DNA of 64,000 nucleotides, taken from Devosia pacifica (GTDB taxonomy: Bacteria > Pseudomonadota > Alphaproteobacteria > Rhizobiales > Devosiaceae). The notes beneath the pieces are model-generated. The model did not search any database. It worked only from the letters and a program-made list of their open reading frames with translations, and had not been told where the DNA came from. Of the stretch, positions 46,983-54,576 are shown piece by piece. How positions within the stretch are numbered: position 1 is the first letter of the stretch; the number at the start of each line of letters is the position of its first letter. Position numbers and translations under genes: made by a program. The stretch is taken from the NCBI RefSeq assembly GCF_014652635.1, contig NZ_BMZE01000004.1, positions 310,001 to 374,000 of the forward strand. The letters are read 5' to 3'.

Positions 46983-47960
46983 ATGCTTCACGTCTATGCT
47001 TGCCACAATGAAACCCTGCGCCAGGTTGAGCCGGATCATCAGGAGCCAGCAATAGTCTGGTATGATTTGCTATCCCCAACGCCTGAGGAAGACCGTGCCG
47101 TCGAGCAAGCAGCGGGAATAGCCATTCCTTCGCGCGACGAGATGGAGGAAATTGAACTCTCATCCCGTCTTTATCAGGAGGAGGGGGCTGTGTTCATGAC
47201 GCTGACCGCGCTGGCGCAACTTGATACAGACGAACCCCTCAAGACGCCCGTAACATTCATCCTCACCAGCCGCGCCTTGGTCACTGTGCGCTACGCCGAT
47301 CCGCGTCCCTTCGAGGCCTACTGCCTGCGCGCCGCGCGCGGCAATGCAGGCGCGTGCAATAGCGGCGAAGCGGTGATGATGGGGCTGATAGAGGCGATGA
47401 GCGACCGTATCGCCGACGCGCTGGAGAAAGCCAGCAATGATGTCGACAAGCTTTCGCGCGAGGTCTTCCGCAAGACATCCAATAACGCCCGCCGGAACAC
47501 CCGCAACCTGCAATCGGTGATCGAGCAGATCGGTCGGCGCAGTGAAACGCTGACAATGATCCAGGAGGCGTTGGTCAGCATGGGCAGGCTGGTCGCCTAT
47601 CACGGCGCCCTCGAACGAGCGGCCAACGGGTCGAAATCCTCGATCCGGCAGATGGCAAAGCTTATCCAGCGCGACGCCGCCTCGCTCAACGAATATGCCG
47701 AATCCCTTAGTGATCGGCTCACATTCCTGCTCGATGCCACGCTCGGTCTGATCAATCTTGAACAGAACGGCATCATCAAGATCTTCTCGGTTGCGGCCGT
47801 GGTCTTCCTGCCGCCCACGCTCGTCGCCTCGATATATGGCATGAACTTCGAGCATATGCCTGAACTGGGCTGGCAGTTCGGCTACCCGTGGGCGATCGGC
47901 CTGATGGTTCTGTCTGCTGTCCTGCCTTACCTGTTCTTCAAGCGCAAAGGCTGGCTCTAG
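46983..47960 (+). CDS. corA: CorA-family magnesium/divalent metal transporter
   Basis: 325 residues. Large N-terminal cytoplasmic domain, then two membrane helices with the GMN signature in IYGMNFEHMPEL between them and the C-terminal FFKRKGWL. It forms a pentamer in the inner membrane that admits Mg or Co. Start ATG is preceded by GAGCC only, so the ribosome site is weak. Confidence 0.94.
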   Translation: MLHVYACHNETLRQVEPDHQEPAIVWYDLLSPTPEEDRAVEQAAGIAIPSRDEMEEIELSSRLYQEEGAVFMTLTALAQLDTDEPLKTPVTFILTSRALVTVRYADPRPFEAYCLRAARGNAGACNSGEAVMMGLIEAMSDRIADALEKASNDVDKLSREVFRKTSNNARRNTRNLQSVIEQIGRRSETLTMIQEALVSMGRLVAYHGALERAANGSKSSIRQMAKLIQRDAASLNEYAESLSDRLTFLLDATLGLINLEQNGIIKIFSVAAVVFLPPTLVASIYGMNFEHMPELGWQFGYPWAIGLMVLSAVLPYLFFKRKGWL

Positions 47961-48046
47961 TCGCGCCAGTAGACCTATTTTTCTGCGCTCCGCCCACTTG
48001 AGAATGCGCTATAACTCCGTAAATTATTCCACCGGAGAGTGAACAT

Positions 48047-48625
48047 TTGGGCATTCTGGTCAGCACGGCATTCATCTCGCTTGACGGCGTCATGGAAGCT
48101 CCCGGCGGCGAGCCGGGATATCGAAACAGCGGTTGGACCTTCAACGATATCGAGTTCGAAGAAGCAGTCTACGAGATGAAGGGTGAGGAGCAGGCTGCCT
48201 CGACCGGTATGATGTTCGGTCGCGTCAGCTACCAGGCTTTCAGTGCCGTTTGGCCATCGATGACGGACGAGTTCGCACGCTATAATGCGCTGCCGAAGTA
48301 CATCGTCTCTACGAGCCTCGCAGAAAAGGACCTCGCCTCGAACTGGGGGCCGACGGAGATCATCCGGTCCTTTGACGACGTTGCGAAGCTCAAGCAGCGG
48401 CACGAAGGGATAATCACCATTCACGGCAGCGCCGCACTATGTCGCTCCCTCGCTGATGCCGGCTTGATTGACCGTTATCACCTGCTGGTCTTCCCGACAC
48501 TGCTGGGCGCTGGCAAGCGGCTGTTCAGCGAGGCCGATAAAGACAAGCAGATGCTGCGCCTGACGGACTCCAAGGCATATTCGAACGGCGTGCAAAAACT
48601 GGTCTACGAGGTTCGGCACGAATAG
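48047..48625 (+). CDS. Dihydrofolate reductase-like (RibD C-terminal) protein
   Basis: 192 residues with a TTG start at 48047, well placed behind GGAGAG. Motifs VSTAFISLDGVMEAPGG, MMFGRVSYQAFSAVWP and HGSAALCRSLADAGLIDRYH are of the RibD-C/YyaP reductase group. Such proteins reduce unknown substrates; this one is not the riboflavin RibD itself. Confidence 0.86.
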   Translation: MGILVSTAFISLDGVMEAPGGEPGYRNSGWTFNDIEFEEAVYEMKGEEQAASTGMMFGRVSYQAFSAVWPSMTDEFARYNALPKYIVSTSLAEKDLASNWGPTEIIRSFDDVAKLKQRHEGIITIHGSAALCRSLADAGLIDRYHLLVFPTLLGAGKRLFSEADKDKQMLRLTDSKAYSNGVQKLVYEVRHE

Positions 48626-48716
48626 GCCCGTCAATCTACCGTCGGCGCTATTGTGCACTGCTCGGTGCTGCGCTGAATTGGTTTCTTCAACGTTGCATGC
48701 GCAGGGGCGCGAGCCG

Positions 48717-49118
48717 ATGGCCCACACGACAAATTACTTCAACACCGTCATTCTGCCGGCTGAGGATTCTGCATCCGTCGCTAAAATTCCTGCAAAGCCG
48801 GATTCGGTCGCCGGTCTGCAATTCGGCATGCTTGTCGGCAATCCCTACCAGCATACGTCCGATGACGTACTCTCCGCTGTCGCAGCGGTACGCAACGGCA
48901 TTCCGGAAGCCGAGCGTGACGCTTATCGCCAGATTTTCTTCTCAAAGGGGCAGCCATGTTTTCGTGCCTCGCCGCTCACAAAGACGCATGGGTGGGCAGT
49001 ACATGCCGATGCCCAAGGCCGTATGGCATTGGTTGATCCCGCAAGCGGAATACTTGAAGACCTCACGAAGGATGCTGGCACCAAGGTGCTTATGGCCATG
49101 AGGACAAAAAGAGCATGA
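48717..49118 (+). CDS. DUF6157 protein
   Basis: 133 residues from ATG 48717 (MAHTTNYFNTVILPAED), after AGGGGCGCGAG. Conserved blocks: NPYQHTSDDVLSAVAAVR, FFSKGQPCFRASPLTKTHGW. No known function. The frame opens earlier at 48651 but the family starts at TTNYF. Confidence 0.82.
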   Translation: MAHTTNYFNTVILPAEDSASVAKIPAKPDSVAGLQFGMLVGNPYQHTSDDVLSAVAAVRNGIPEAERDAYRQIFFSKGQPCFRASPLTKTHGWAVHADAQGRMALVDPASGILEDLTKDAGTKVLMAMRTKRA

Positions 49119-49334
49119 ATGCCGGATCGCCATGAACGACCCGACTGTTTCCCAAAACATGCCGTACTAGGAAAAACCGGCTAAGGCGGGCGTTAGCGTC
49201 CTCATTCGGCCAGTGAATAAACAGGCTGAATCGCTCAATCTGCGGCGGCTTTGCCAATGAGATTTCGTACTCGATGCAGCCCCTGCCGAACACCATCAAT
49301 AGCGCCGCACGTCTGTCGCCGTTCAGCATTGACG

Positions 49335-49360
49335 AATTCGGGCGGCAGGCCGCCCGAATT
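49335..49360 (-). terminator. Strong hairpin after the repeat-protein gene
   Basis: AATTCGGGCGG-cagg-CCGCCCGAATT is a perfect 11-pair stem with a four-base loop, 20 bases beyond the stop of the minus-strand repeat protein. No clear T run follows, but stability and place suggest termination. Confidence 0.6.
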
Positions 49361-49380
49361 AGAATTAGCGCAAGCGGAGG

Positions 49381-50538
49381 CTATACCTGGGGTCTGCCAT
49401 TTCCGTTCCCGCCAGCGTTTCCCTTATTGCCGCCGTTGCCCTGACCGCCAGCGTTGCCTTGTCCGCCAGCATTACCCTGGTCCCCGCCGGTGCCGTGCGT
49501 CCCACCATTGCCTTCGTTTTCAGTGCCGTCCCCGCCTCCAAGGCCTTTGCCAACGCCGCAATTTCCGTCGCAGGCGGCATTATTGCTAGGAATGTCGTGG
49601 CCGTCACCGTTGTCGCCGTTGCCCTGACCCTCACCGTTACCTTCGTTTCCGGTGCCGTTGCCGCCGCCGGGGCCCTCGCCTTTGCCGCAATTGCCGCCGC
49701 AGGCAACATTTTTGCCTTCGTCGTCTCCGGTATCGCCATCGTCACCGCCGGTGTCTTCGTCGCCGCCGGTATTGCTGTCGCCACCACCGGTGCCTTCGTC
49801 ACCTCCGGTGTTGCCTTCGTCACCTCCAGTGCCTTCGTCGCCGCCGGTATTGCCGTCGTCACCACCGGTGCCATTGTCGCCTCCAGTATTGCCGTCATCA
49901 CCTCCGGTGTTGTCGTTGTCTCCACCAGTATTGCCATTGCCGTCGCCGTTGTTTCCGCCGGGCGACTGGCCACCACCCGGCACTTGGCCAGGGGCTGGGG
50001 GCTGGCCTGGAGTTGGCGCCGGGACAGCTGGTTGCGCGCTATCGTCCGGGTTCTGCTCCGGCGACGCATTTGAAGGGGGTAACCCGTTCCCAGGTGATGC
50101 CGGATTTGGCAGGGGCCGGCTATTCGCCGCGACAGCCTGACCGGACTGGAATGACGCAGCTACAGGGAAATAGCGCGCTGTACCGCAAAGGGAATCGGCA
50201 ATTGCATCAAACTTGGCAGCCAGAGCCCGGTCTTGCGCAGCGTCGGCTGCTGTACGGATACCATCCGCGATGTCGAGACAAACGGGAAGTCGCACGCGCG
50301 GAGCCTGCGCGGCCAGCGCATTGACCAGATTGTCAAGGTCTCGATCGCGCTGTGGGCCGGGCTGACGCACCCGAGCAAAAAGATCGACGAACAAAACACA
50401 ACGGCTAGCTGATGGCGACTGCGGACAATATTCGAGAACTGCGGGCACGGTGCCTTGGAACTCAACAGCAGCGGCTCCGGCAGCGCCGCTGGTCAGCAGT
50501 GCGATTGAAGCGAAGGCAAGTCTCAACAAACGGGACAT
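49381..50538 (-). CDS. Secreted Gly/Asp/Asn-rich repeat protein with two CxGNC modules
   Basis: 385 residues from ATG 50538, behind GGAGGACAGG; a GTG at 50550 is part of that ribosome site. Signal peptide (RLAFASIALLTSGAAGAAA), a folded N-terminal domain with four Cys (about 30-130), a Pro-rich linker, an acidic array of TGGDxxx units (204-275) alternating 7 and 6 residues, and two related modules, NVACGGNCGKGEG and NAACDGNCGVGKG, each followed by a Gly/Asn/Glu stretch. I do not recognise a family. Acidic repeats could bind calcium or act as a surface layer, but this is not shown. Confidence 0.75.
   Translation of the reverse strand: MSRLLRLAFASIALLTSGAAGAAAVEFQGTVPAVLEYCPQSPSASRCVLFVDLFARVRQPGPQRDRDLDNLVNALAAQAPRVRLPVCLDIADGIRTAADAAQDRALAAKFDAIADSLCGTARYFPVAASFQSGQAVAANSRPLPNPASPGNGLPPSNASPEQNPDDSAQPAVPAPTPGQPPAPGQVPGGGQSPGGNNGDGNGNTGGDNDNTGGDDGNTGGDNGTGGDDGNTGGDEGTGGDEGNTGGDEGTGGGDSNTGGDEDTGGDDGDTGDDEGKNVACGGNCGKGEGPGGGNGTGNEGNGEGQGNGDNGDGHDIPSNNAACDGNCGVGKGLGGGDGTENEGNGGTHGTGGDQGNAGGQGNAGGQGNGGNKGNAGGNGNGRPQV
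49714..49929 (-). repeat. 39-bp higher-order tandem repeat in the repeat-protein gene
   Basis: The encoded units TGGDNDN, TGGDDGN, TGGDNG, TGGDDGN, TGGDEG, TGGDEGN, TGGDEG, TGGGDSN, TGGDED, TGGDDGD and TGDDEG mostly alternate seven and six codons (21 + 18 bp). Such arrays expand and contract by slippage without losing the frame. Confidence 0.8.
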
Positions 50539-50908
50539 CCTGTCCTCCACGAGAGTGAAGGCGCCTATTTACGCTTTGTTAATTAAGTCTCATAGCGGGA
50601 TCTTCGGACTTTTTATTGTTTGATTAACCAGAGAAATCAATAATTTAGAGGAGATCCCCAGCAGTAAAATGCAGAATATAGCGAGAGCGTATAGTAACTT
50701 CCAACTGTTTGCGACGTACTGCACATATCTACTGCAATATATTCGACCGACAGCTCGTAGCTGCTAAAGCGGTCAGCGGCACTTTTCGTCCGAAGCATCT
50801 GTCGAACAGTCGGATCAACGACGAGGATGTTGGTAGAGGGGAGCAGTTCACCGCTTTTGAACTTGACCAGGGGCTGCGAGGGACTGGGCGGGACACCAGT
50901 CCCGCACG
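50539..50908. other. 370-bp intergenic stretch with no supported gene
   Basis: Less GC-rich than its neighbours (for example TTTTTATTGTTTGATTAACC near 50610). It carries the upstream region of the repeat-protein gene. An open frame crosses it on the minus strand but has no family resemblance and runs into the next gene. A hairpin lies at its right end. Confidence 0.6.
50880..50903 (-). terminator. Hairpin after the glutaredoxin-MauE gene
   Basis: GGGACTGG-gcgggaca-CCAGTCCC is a perfect eight-pair stem six bases past the stop of the minus-strand gene. No T run follows; it is a likely end point for the two-gene unit. Confidence 0.5.
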
Positions 50909-51670
50909 CTAACCAATCAACAGGATTCTGATCGGCATCCATATGGCCATAGCGACCATCATCAGGTTTTCGGTCAGCGACACAAATCCAAGGGGCACTT
51001 TGCTCGAGCCGCCGACGCAGGCGCATTTCAATTCGCGCTTATCGATATAAACCGCCTTGAACACTGAGACCGCGCCGACGGTGCCGATGAACAGGGCGAT
51101 CGGTGCCGCAATCCAGATCAGAGCGCCGGCGATCATCAGGATGCCTGCCAGAGCTTCACCGAATGGGTAGATGTACCCGTATTTGACCCAGCGCCGCGCC
51201 AGCAGGTCGTAGTTCAGGAACATTGTCGAAAAACTCTCGACGTCCTGAAGCTTCTGGACCGCCAGGAGGCACATGCTGATGGCGATGAACCACTCGAAGG
51301 CCCGTATCGTGAAGACCGTGCCAAAAGCTGCCCAGCTGACCGCCAAAGCCATGAAGAAGGCCGTCGAGAAGATCGCGATGACGGGCTTGTAGCTGGTCTC
51401 GTCGGCGCTCTTGACCTCTTGCCCGAAATATTCGCGCAGATCGTCGTGTCCGCCGATCCGCTTCCCCTCGATAAAGGTCTGCGGCGTGGTGTCGACGTTA
51501 TGCTCCTTCTTGAACGCATCGGTCTCTTGCCGCGTCTTCAAATGATGATCATCGACAGTAAAGCCGTGGCTTTCCAGAAGGTCTTTCGATTTCAGGCCGA
51601 ATGGACAAATGTGCTCTGGCATGACCATTCGATAAAGAGTGGCGGTCTTGCCGGTGTCGCTCTGCGTCAT
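50909..51670 (-). CDS. Glutaredoxin domain fused to MauE/DoxX-like membrane domain
   Basis: 253 residues. Residues 8-85 are glutaredoxin-like, with a single active Cys22 (HICPFGLK), cis-Pro63 in TTPQTFI and GGHDDL. Residues from about 94 give four membrane helices of the MauE/DoxX redox-membrane type, with Cys216 and Cys218 (KCACVGG) that could pass electrons. It lies 18 bases after a DUF305 gene; the upstream control site looks copper-responsive. It probably moves reducing power for thiol or metal stress. Confidence 0.85.
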   Translation of the reverse strand: MTQSDTGKTATLYRMVMPEHICPFGLKSKDLLESHGFTVDDHHLKTRQETDAFKKEHNVDTTPQTFIEGKRIGGHDDLREYFGQEVKSADETSYKPVIAIFSTAFFMALAVSWAAFGTVFTIRAFEWFIAISMCLLAVQKLQDVESFSTMFLNYDLLARRWVKYGYIYPFGEALAGILMIAGALIWIAAPIALFIGTVGAVSVFKAVYIDKRELKCACVGGSSKVPLGFVSLTENLMMVAMAIWMPIRILLIG

Positions 51671-51688
51671 GGCTCTCTCCTTTCAATG

Positions 51689-52549
51689 TCAGGCGTCGCA
51701 GCGATAAAAGCCGCGATAACCGACCCGCAGACCCTCTTCGAGTTCGAAAACCAATTCGGCGTCCTGGCGCCAGTCGGCATCCTCCTGCAGTTCCCTCACT
51801 GCCACGGTCGCCCCTGGCGCGGTGAACGAGGCGGCTTCGTCGGTCGCGGTGGCATCGGCCTGCAGTTCGACCAGCACGCCATTCAACTTCATCGCGGCGA
51901 TACCGGTATCCGGGTTGATCCAGAATATCGGGTCGGTCTCCGGGCTGCGATTGAACCGGCAGGCGGCGGGTGCGCTCAGCACCTCTTGCGCCTCGCTTTC
52001 AGTCATCGGGGCAGGATCAAGCGTCGACACCAGTGTGTTGGCCAACGCGTCACTGATGGTGCCGACCTCCGGCTCCGGGTCCTCATAGACACTGTTCACC
52101 ACATTGCCCTCGGAGACTTCTGCGATGAGGTAGCGCATTTCCGCAATTTCGCGGCGCTGCGCAGCGATGATTTCATCGGCCAGCTTGCGCACGCGAGGAT
52201 CCTCGATCTGTGCGCGCTCCGACGTCATGATGGCGATGGAGTGGTGCGGGATCATGGCGCGCATATAGCTCGGTCCAGATACCGTCACCTGGCTGCGCAC
52301 CAGCCACAGCGATAGGCCGAACACAGCTATCGCCCCAAGGAAAATGGCGATGTTCAGCCGAGTGCTCTTGTACATGCCAAGCATGAACGCCAGCATGATA
52401 GCCGCCATCGTGGCGCCCATCAGGATCGCCATGTAGGTGCGCGTCTCGCTAAAGAAGACGTGCTCCCACGCGTAAGTGTTCAGATACATCAGGATGAACA
52501 TCACCACTGTCGAGGTGAGGATCATCAGGCCGAACCGGATGTAGGACAT
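51689..52549 (-). CDS. DUF305 membrane-anchored protein
   Basis: 286 residues from ATG 52549 (an ATG directly before it at 52552 is also possible) behind AAGGAAGG. Three membrane helices come first (to about residue 85), then the DUF305 motif MRAMIPHHSIAIMTSERA with metal-type histidines, and a C-terminal domain with one Cys pair (AACRF and FYRCDA). DUF305 proteins are often found with copper resistance genes. The frame continues upstream to 52681 without a good start. Confidence 0.85.
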   Translation of the reverse strand: MSYIRFGLMILTSTVVMFILMYLNTYAWEHVFFSETRTYMAILMGATMAAIMLAFMLGMYKSTRLNIAIFLGAIAVFGLSLWLVRSQVTVSGPSYMRAMIPHHSIAIMTSERAQIEDPRVRKLADEIIAAQRREIAEMRYLIAEVSEGNVVNSVYEDPEPEVGTISDALANTLVSTLDPAPMTESEAQEVLSAPAACRFNRSPETDPIFWINPDTGIAAMKLNGVLVELQADATATDEAASFTAPGATVAVRELQEDADWRQDAELVFELEEGLRVGYRGFYRCDA

Positions 52550-52701
52550 CATGCCTTCCTTCTGGATCAGGATCTGGAGTGCACTGCACGAACCCGCACA
52601 TGCTGGATGGGTTTCAGACCACGCGAGTTCGCCTAAGTGGATCAACCATCTCGCGTCTCGGGCTCCTTCCGCACTCCGCAAACATATTGCCGCGTTTGTG
52701 C

Positions 52702-52725
52702 GGCTTCCAACCGGGGGAAGGTCAA
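52702..52725 (-). promoter_or_regulatory. CueR/HmrR-like operator-promoter
   Basis: On the minus strand TTGACCTTCCCCCGGTTGGA continues AGCC. The dyad CTTCC-N7-GGAAG and the -35 TTGACC overlapping it are the layout of copper-responsive MerR-type promoters such as that of copA (ACCTTCC-N7-GGAAGGT). The right arm ends GCC, not GGT. The -10 about 19 bases on (CACAAA) is poor. It points at the DUF305 gene, 153 bases away. Confidence 0.65.
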
Positions 52726-52840
52726 CCCCGGAAAAAGCGCCTCCGGCCGTAGTGGACCGTTGATGGGATAGGGGACGTCTAAGCTATCAGGAAGAAAGGA
52801 AACCGGAGCGAGACGTCGATCGTCTGAGGCCCGTAAAACA

Positions 52841-52869
52841 AAGGGGCCCGGCGATGAGCCGAACCCCTT
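52841..52869 (-). terminator. Terminator of tRNA-Pro
   Basis: AAGGGG-cc-CGGC-gatga-GCCG-aa-CCCCTT folds with one internal loop, and read on the minus strand it is followed by TGTTTT. It lies nine bases after the tRNA 3' end. Confidence 0.75.
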
Positions 52870-52877
52870 GAAATTCA

Positions 52878-52954
52878 TGGTCGGAGCGACAGGATTTGAA
52901 CCTGCGACCCTTTGTCCCCCAGACAAATGCGCTACCAGGCTGCGCTACGCCCCG
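52878..52954 (-). tRNA. tRNA-Pro (anticodon GGG)
   Basis: 77 bases on the minus strand with encoded CCA. Acceptor stem CGGGGCG/CGCTCCG (one G-T pair), D arm with AGCGCAGCCTGGTAGCGC, anticodon loop CTGGGGG giving GGG between TTTGT/ACAAA, and T arm GCAGGTTCAAATCCTGT. All parts form a standard cloverleaf. Confidence 0.97.
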
Positions 52955-53014
52955 ACTGCGCGGAGACATAAGGAAACACGCCGGATCACGCAAGGGGGTT
53001 TGCGGCCTTTACGG

Positions 53015-53506
53015 TCAGTCCTCCGAACCCTCGTCACCCTTTTGTTCAGGCTGGTCCTCGGGGTAGACGATGCGGCTTGAAAGCCACTGGTAGGCGCCAA
53101 GCGCCACAAGCGCGAACATCGAGGACGCGAAAAGTGCCGCGGGATATATGGCGTATTCCAGACCTTCCCGGCTCGTCTTGAACACCATCACCAGTGCCTC
53201 GAGGCTCGCCGCGATAACAATGATGGTGATGAATTTGGTGATCGAGCGCCGCGACTCGCGCGACGAGCGCAGTTCGCGTTTACGCAGGATTTCTTCTTCG
53301 GCGATGAACTTCGATGTCTCGACGACTGCAAAGCCGATGATCACGATACCGATGCTGTCGAGCGCAGAGTCGACAGGATCTCCCTGCAGAATGCCCTGCA
53401 GCGCCTGCCATGCGGCTGTCACCAGAAGTGCTACGGCCAGCACCATGAGCATGAGCGTCGCGACGACGAAATAGATATGGGCGACGTTGGAATAGAGCTT
53501 TCGCAA
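53015..53506 (-). CDS. Four-helix membrane protein, PsiE-like
   Basis: 163 residues with four predicted membrane segments (about 10-37, 48-66, 92-111 and 119-141) and a charged middle ([19 protein letters not shown]). [17 protein letters not shown] resembles the PsiE group of phosphate-starvation membrane proteins, but weakly. Role unknown. Divergent from the aminoglycoside-type kinase gene. Confidence 0.62.
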   Translation of the reverse strand: MRKLYSNVAHIYFVVATLMLMVLAVALLVTAAWQALQGILQGDPVDSALDSIGIVIIGFAVVETSKFIAEEEILRKRELRSSRESRRSITKFITIIVIAASLEALVMVFKTSREGLEYAIYPAALFASSMFALVALGAYQWLSSRIVYPEDQPEQKGDEGSED

Positions 53507-53601
53507 TAGAGATCCTTCGCGTTGTTACACACAACTGGCACGCCGTGCTGCCGTTCCAGTTCTCGACTCCGCCGGCCGATCCGTGGCATCGAAACGGTGC
53601 C

Positions 53602-54576
53602 ATGAGAGCCATCGATACCATAGCACTTCACGCGGAAACCTGCCGAGCCTGGGAGCTGCCCGGCACCGGCGAGTGCTGGCTGATAAACTACTCAGAGAAT
53701 CGTACCTTCGGCATTACGTCCGATGCCGGCCAATACGTTCTGCGGGTGCATCGTCCGGGCTATCAATCCCTCGACAACATCAACAGTGAGTTGGCCTGGC
53801 TTGAAGCCTTGGGCCGGGACACCGAGCTGAGGGTGCCGGTGCCCATAGCCGGCCTTGATGGCGCGTACATCCAGCACCTTCCATTCGGTTCGGGTACCGC
53901 CGCCTGCGTTCTGTTCCGGCACATTCCGGGGCACGAGCCGCAACTGGATACCGGGCTTGTCCCACACTTCCGCACGCTTGGGCGGTATGCCGCGACCCTT
54001 CATCGCCATGCCGCGACGTGGGAGAAGCCCGCATCCTTCCAGCGCCATGAATGGTCCGCGGAACAGATATTGGATCCGGACGGATTGTGGGGCGACTGGC
54101 GTCGCTCGCCAGATGTCGACAATACTATCCGGCCAGTCCTCGACCGTGTCGATGCGCAACTGCGCTCAGATATCGCCGCATATGGCAAGGGTCCGGAACA
54201 GTTCGGGCTGATTCACGCCGATATGCGCTTGGGCAATCTCCTGATCGATGGCGACGATCTGGCACTGATCGATTTCGATGACAGCGGCTTTTGCTGGTTC
54301 GCCTACGATTTTGCCGCCGCAGTATCTTTCCATGAGGATTCAGCGCTCCTGCCGGAATTGCGCGAGGCATGGTTCGAGGGCTATCTACCGGTCAGGACGC
54401 TGCAGCCCGAGGACATTGCCGCCATGGACTGTATGCTCATCCTGCGTCGCATGGCGCTGTTGGCCTGGATCGGCTCGCATGCCGAAACAGAGCTCGCGCA
54501 AAAACACCGACCCGGCTTCGCCGAGGGAACAGCGATGCTTGCGGAGAACTATCTGGCGAACCGGCGACCCCTCTAG
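53602..54576 (+). CDS. APH/homoserine-kinase-type phosphotransferase
   Basis: 324 residues from ATG 53602 (a GTG at 53545 would add 19). The kinase-like fold is shown by NYSENRTFGITSDAGQYVLRV (shortened), the catalytic GLIHADMRLGNLLIDGDDLALIDFDDSGFCW (both Asp motifs present). It resembles SrkA/YihE-like and choline or homoserine kinases. The substrate is not known; an aminoglycoside role is not implied. Confidence 0.84.
   Translation: MRAIDTIALHAETCRAWELPGTGECWLINYSENRTFGITSDAGQYVLRVHRPGYQSLDNINSELAWLEALGRDTELRVPVPIAGLDGAYIQHLPFGSGTAACVLFRHIPGHEPQLDTGLVPHFRTLGRYAATLHRHAATWEKPASFQRHEWSAEQILDPDGLWGDWRRSPDVDNTIRPVLDRVDAQLRSDIAAYGKGPEQFGLIHADMRLGNLLIDGDDLALIDFDDSGFCWFAYDFAAAVSFHEDSALLPELREAWFEGYLPVRTLQPEDIAAMDCMLILRRMALLAWIGSHAETELAQKHRPGFAEGTAMLAENYLANRRPL

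Noticed and set aside
48047-48625. Riboflavin biosynthesis RibD
   Set aside because: Only the reductase-type C-terminal fold is present; no deaminase domain, so it is a general RibD-C protein.
49459-50073. Hydrophobic Val/Ala repeat frame on the plus strand
   Set aside because: It is the mirror of the TGGDxxx array; repeat coding always gives long open frames on both strands.
50637-51026. 129-residue minus-strand frame in the gap left of the glutaredoxin-MauE gene
   Set aside because: Overlaps that gene in another frame, has no good ribosome site and no recognisable domain.
52550-52681. Longer N-terminus for the DUF305 protein
   Set aside because: The extra 43-44 residues lack membrane-protein character, and AAGGAAGG stands before the inner ATG pair.
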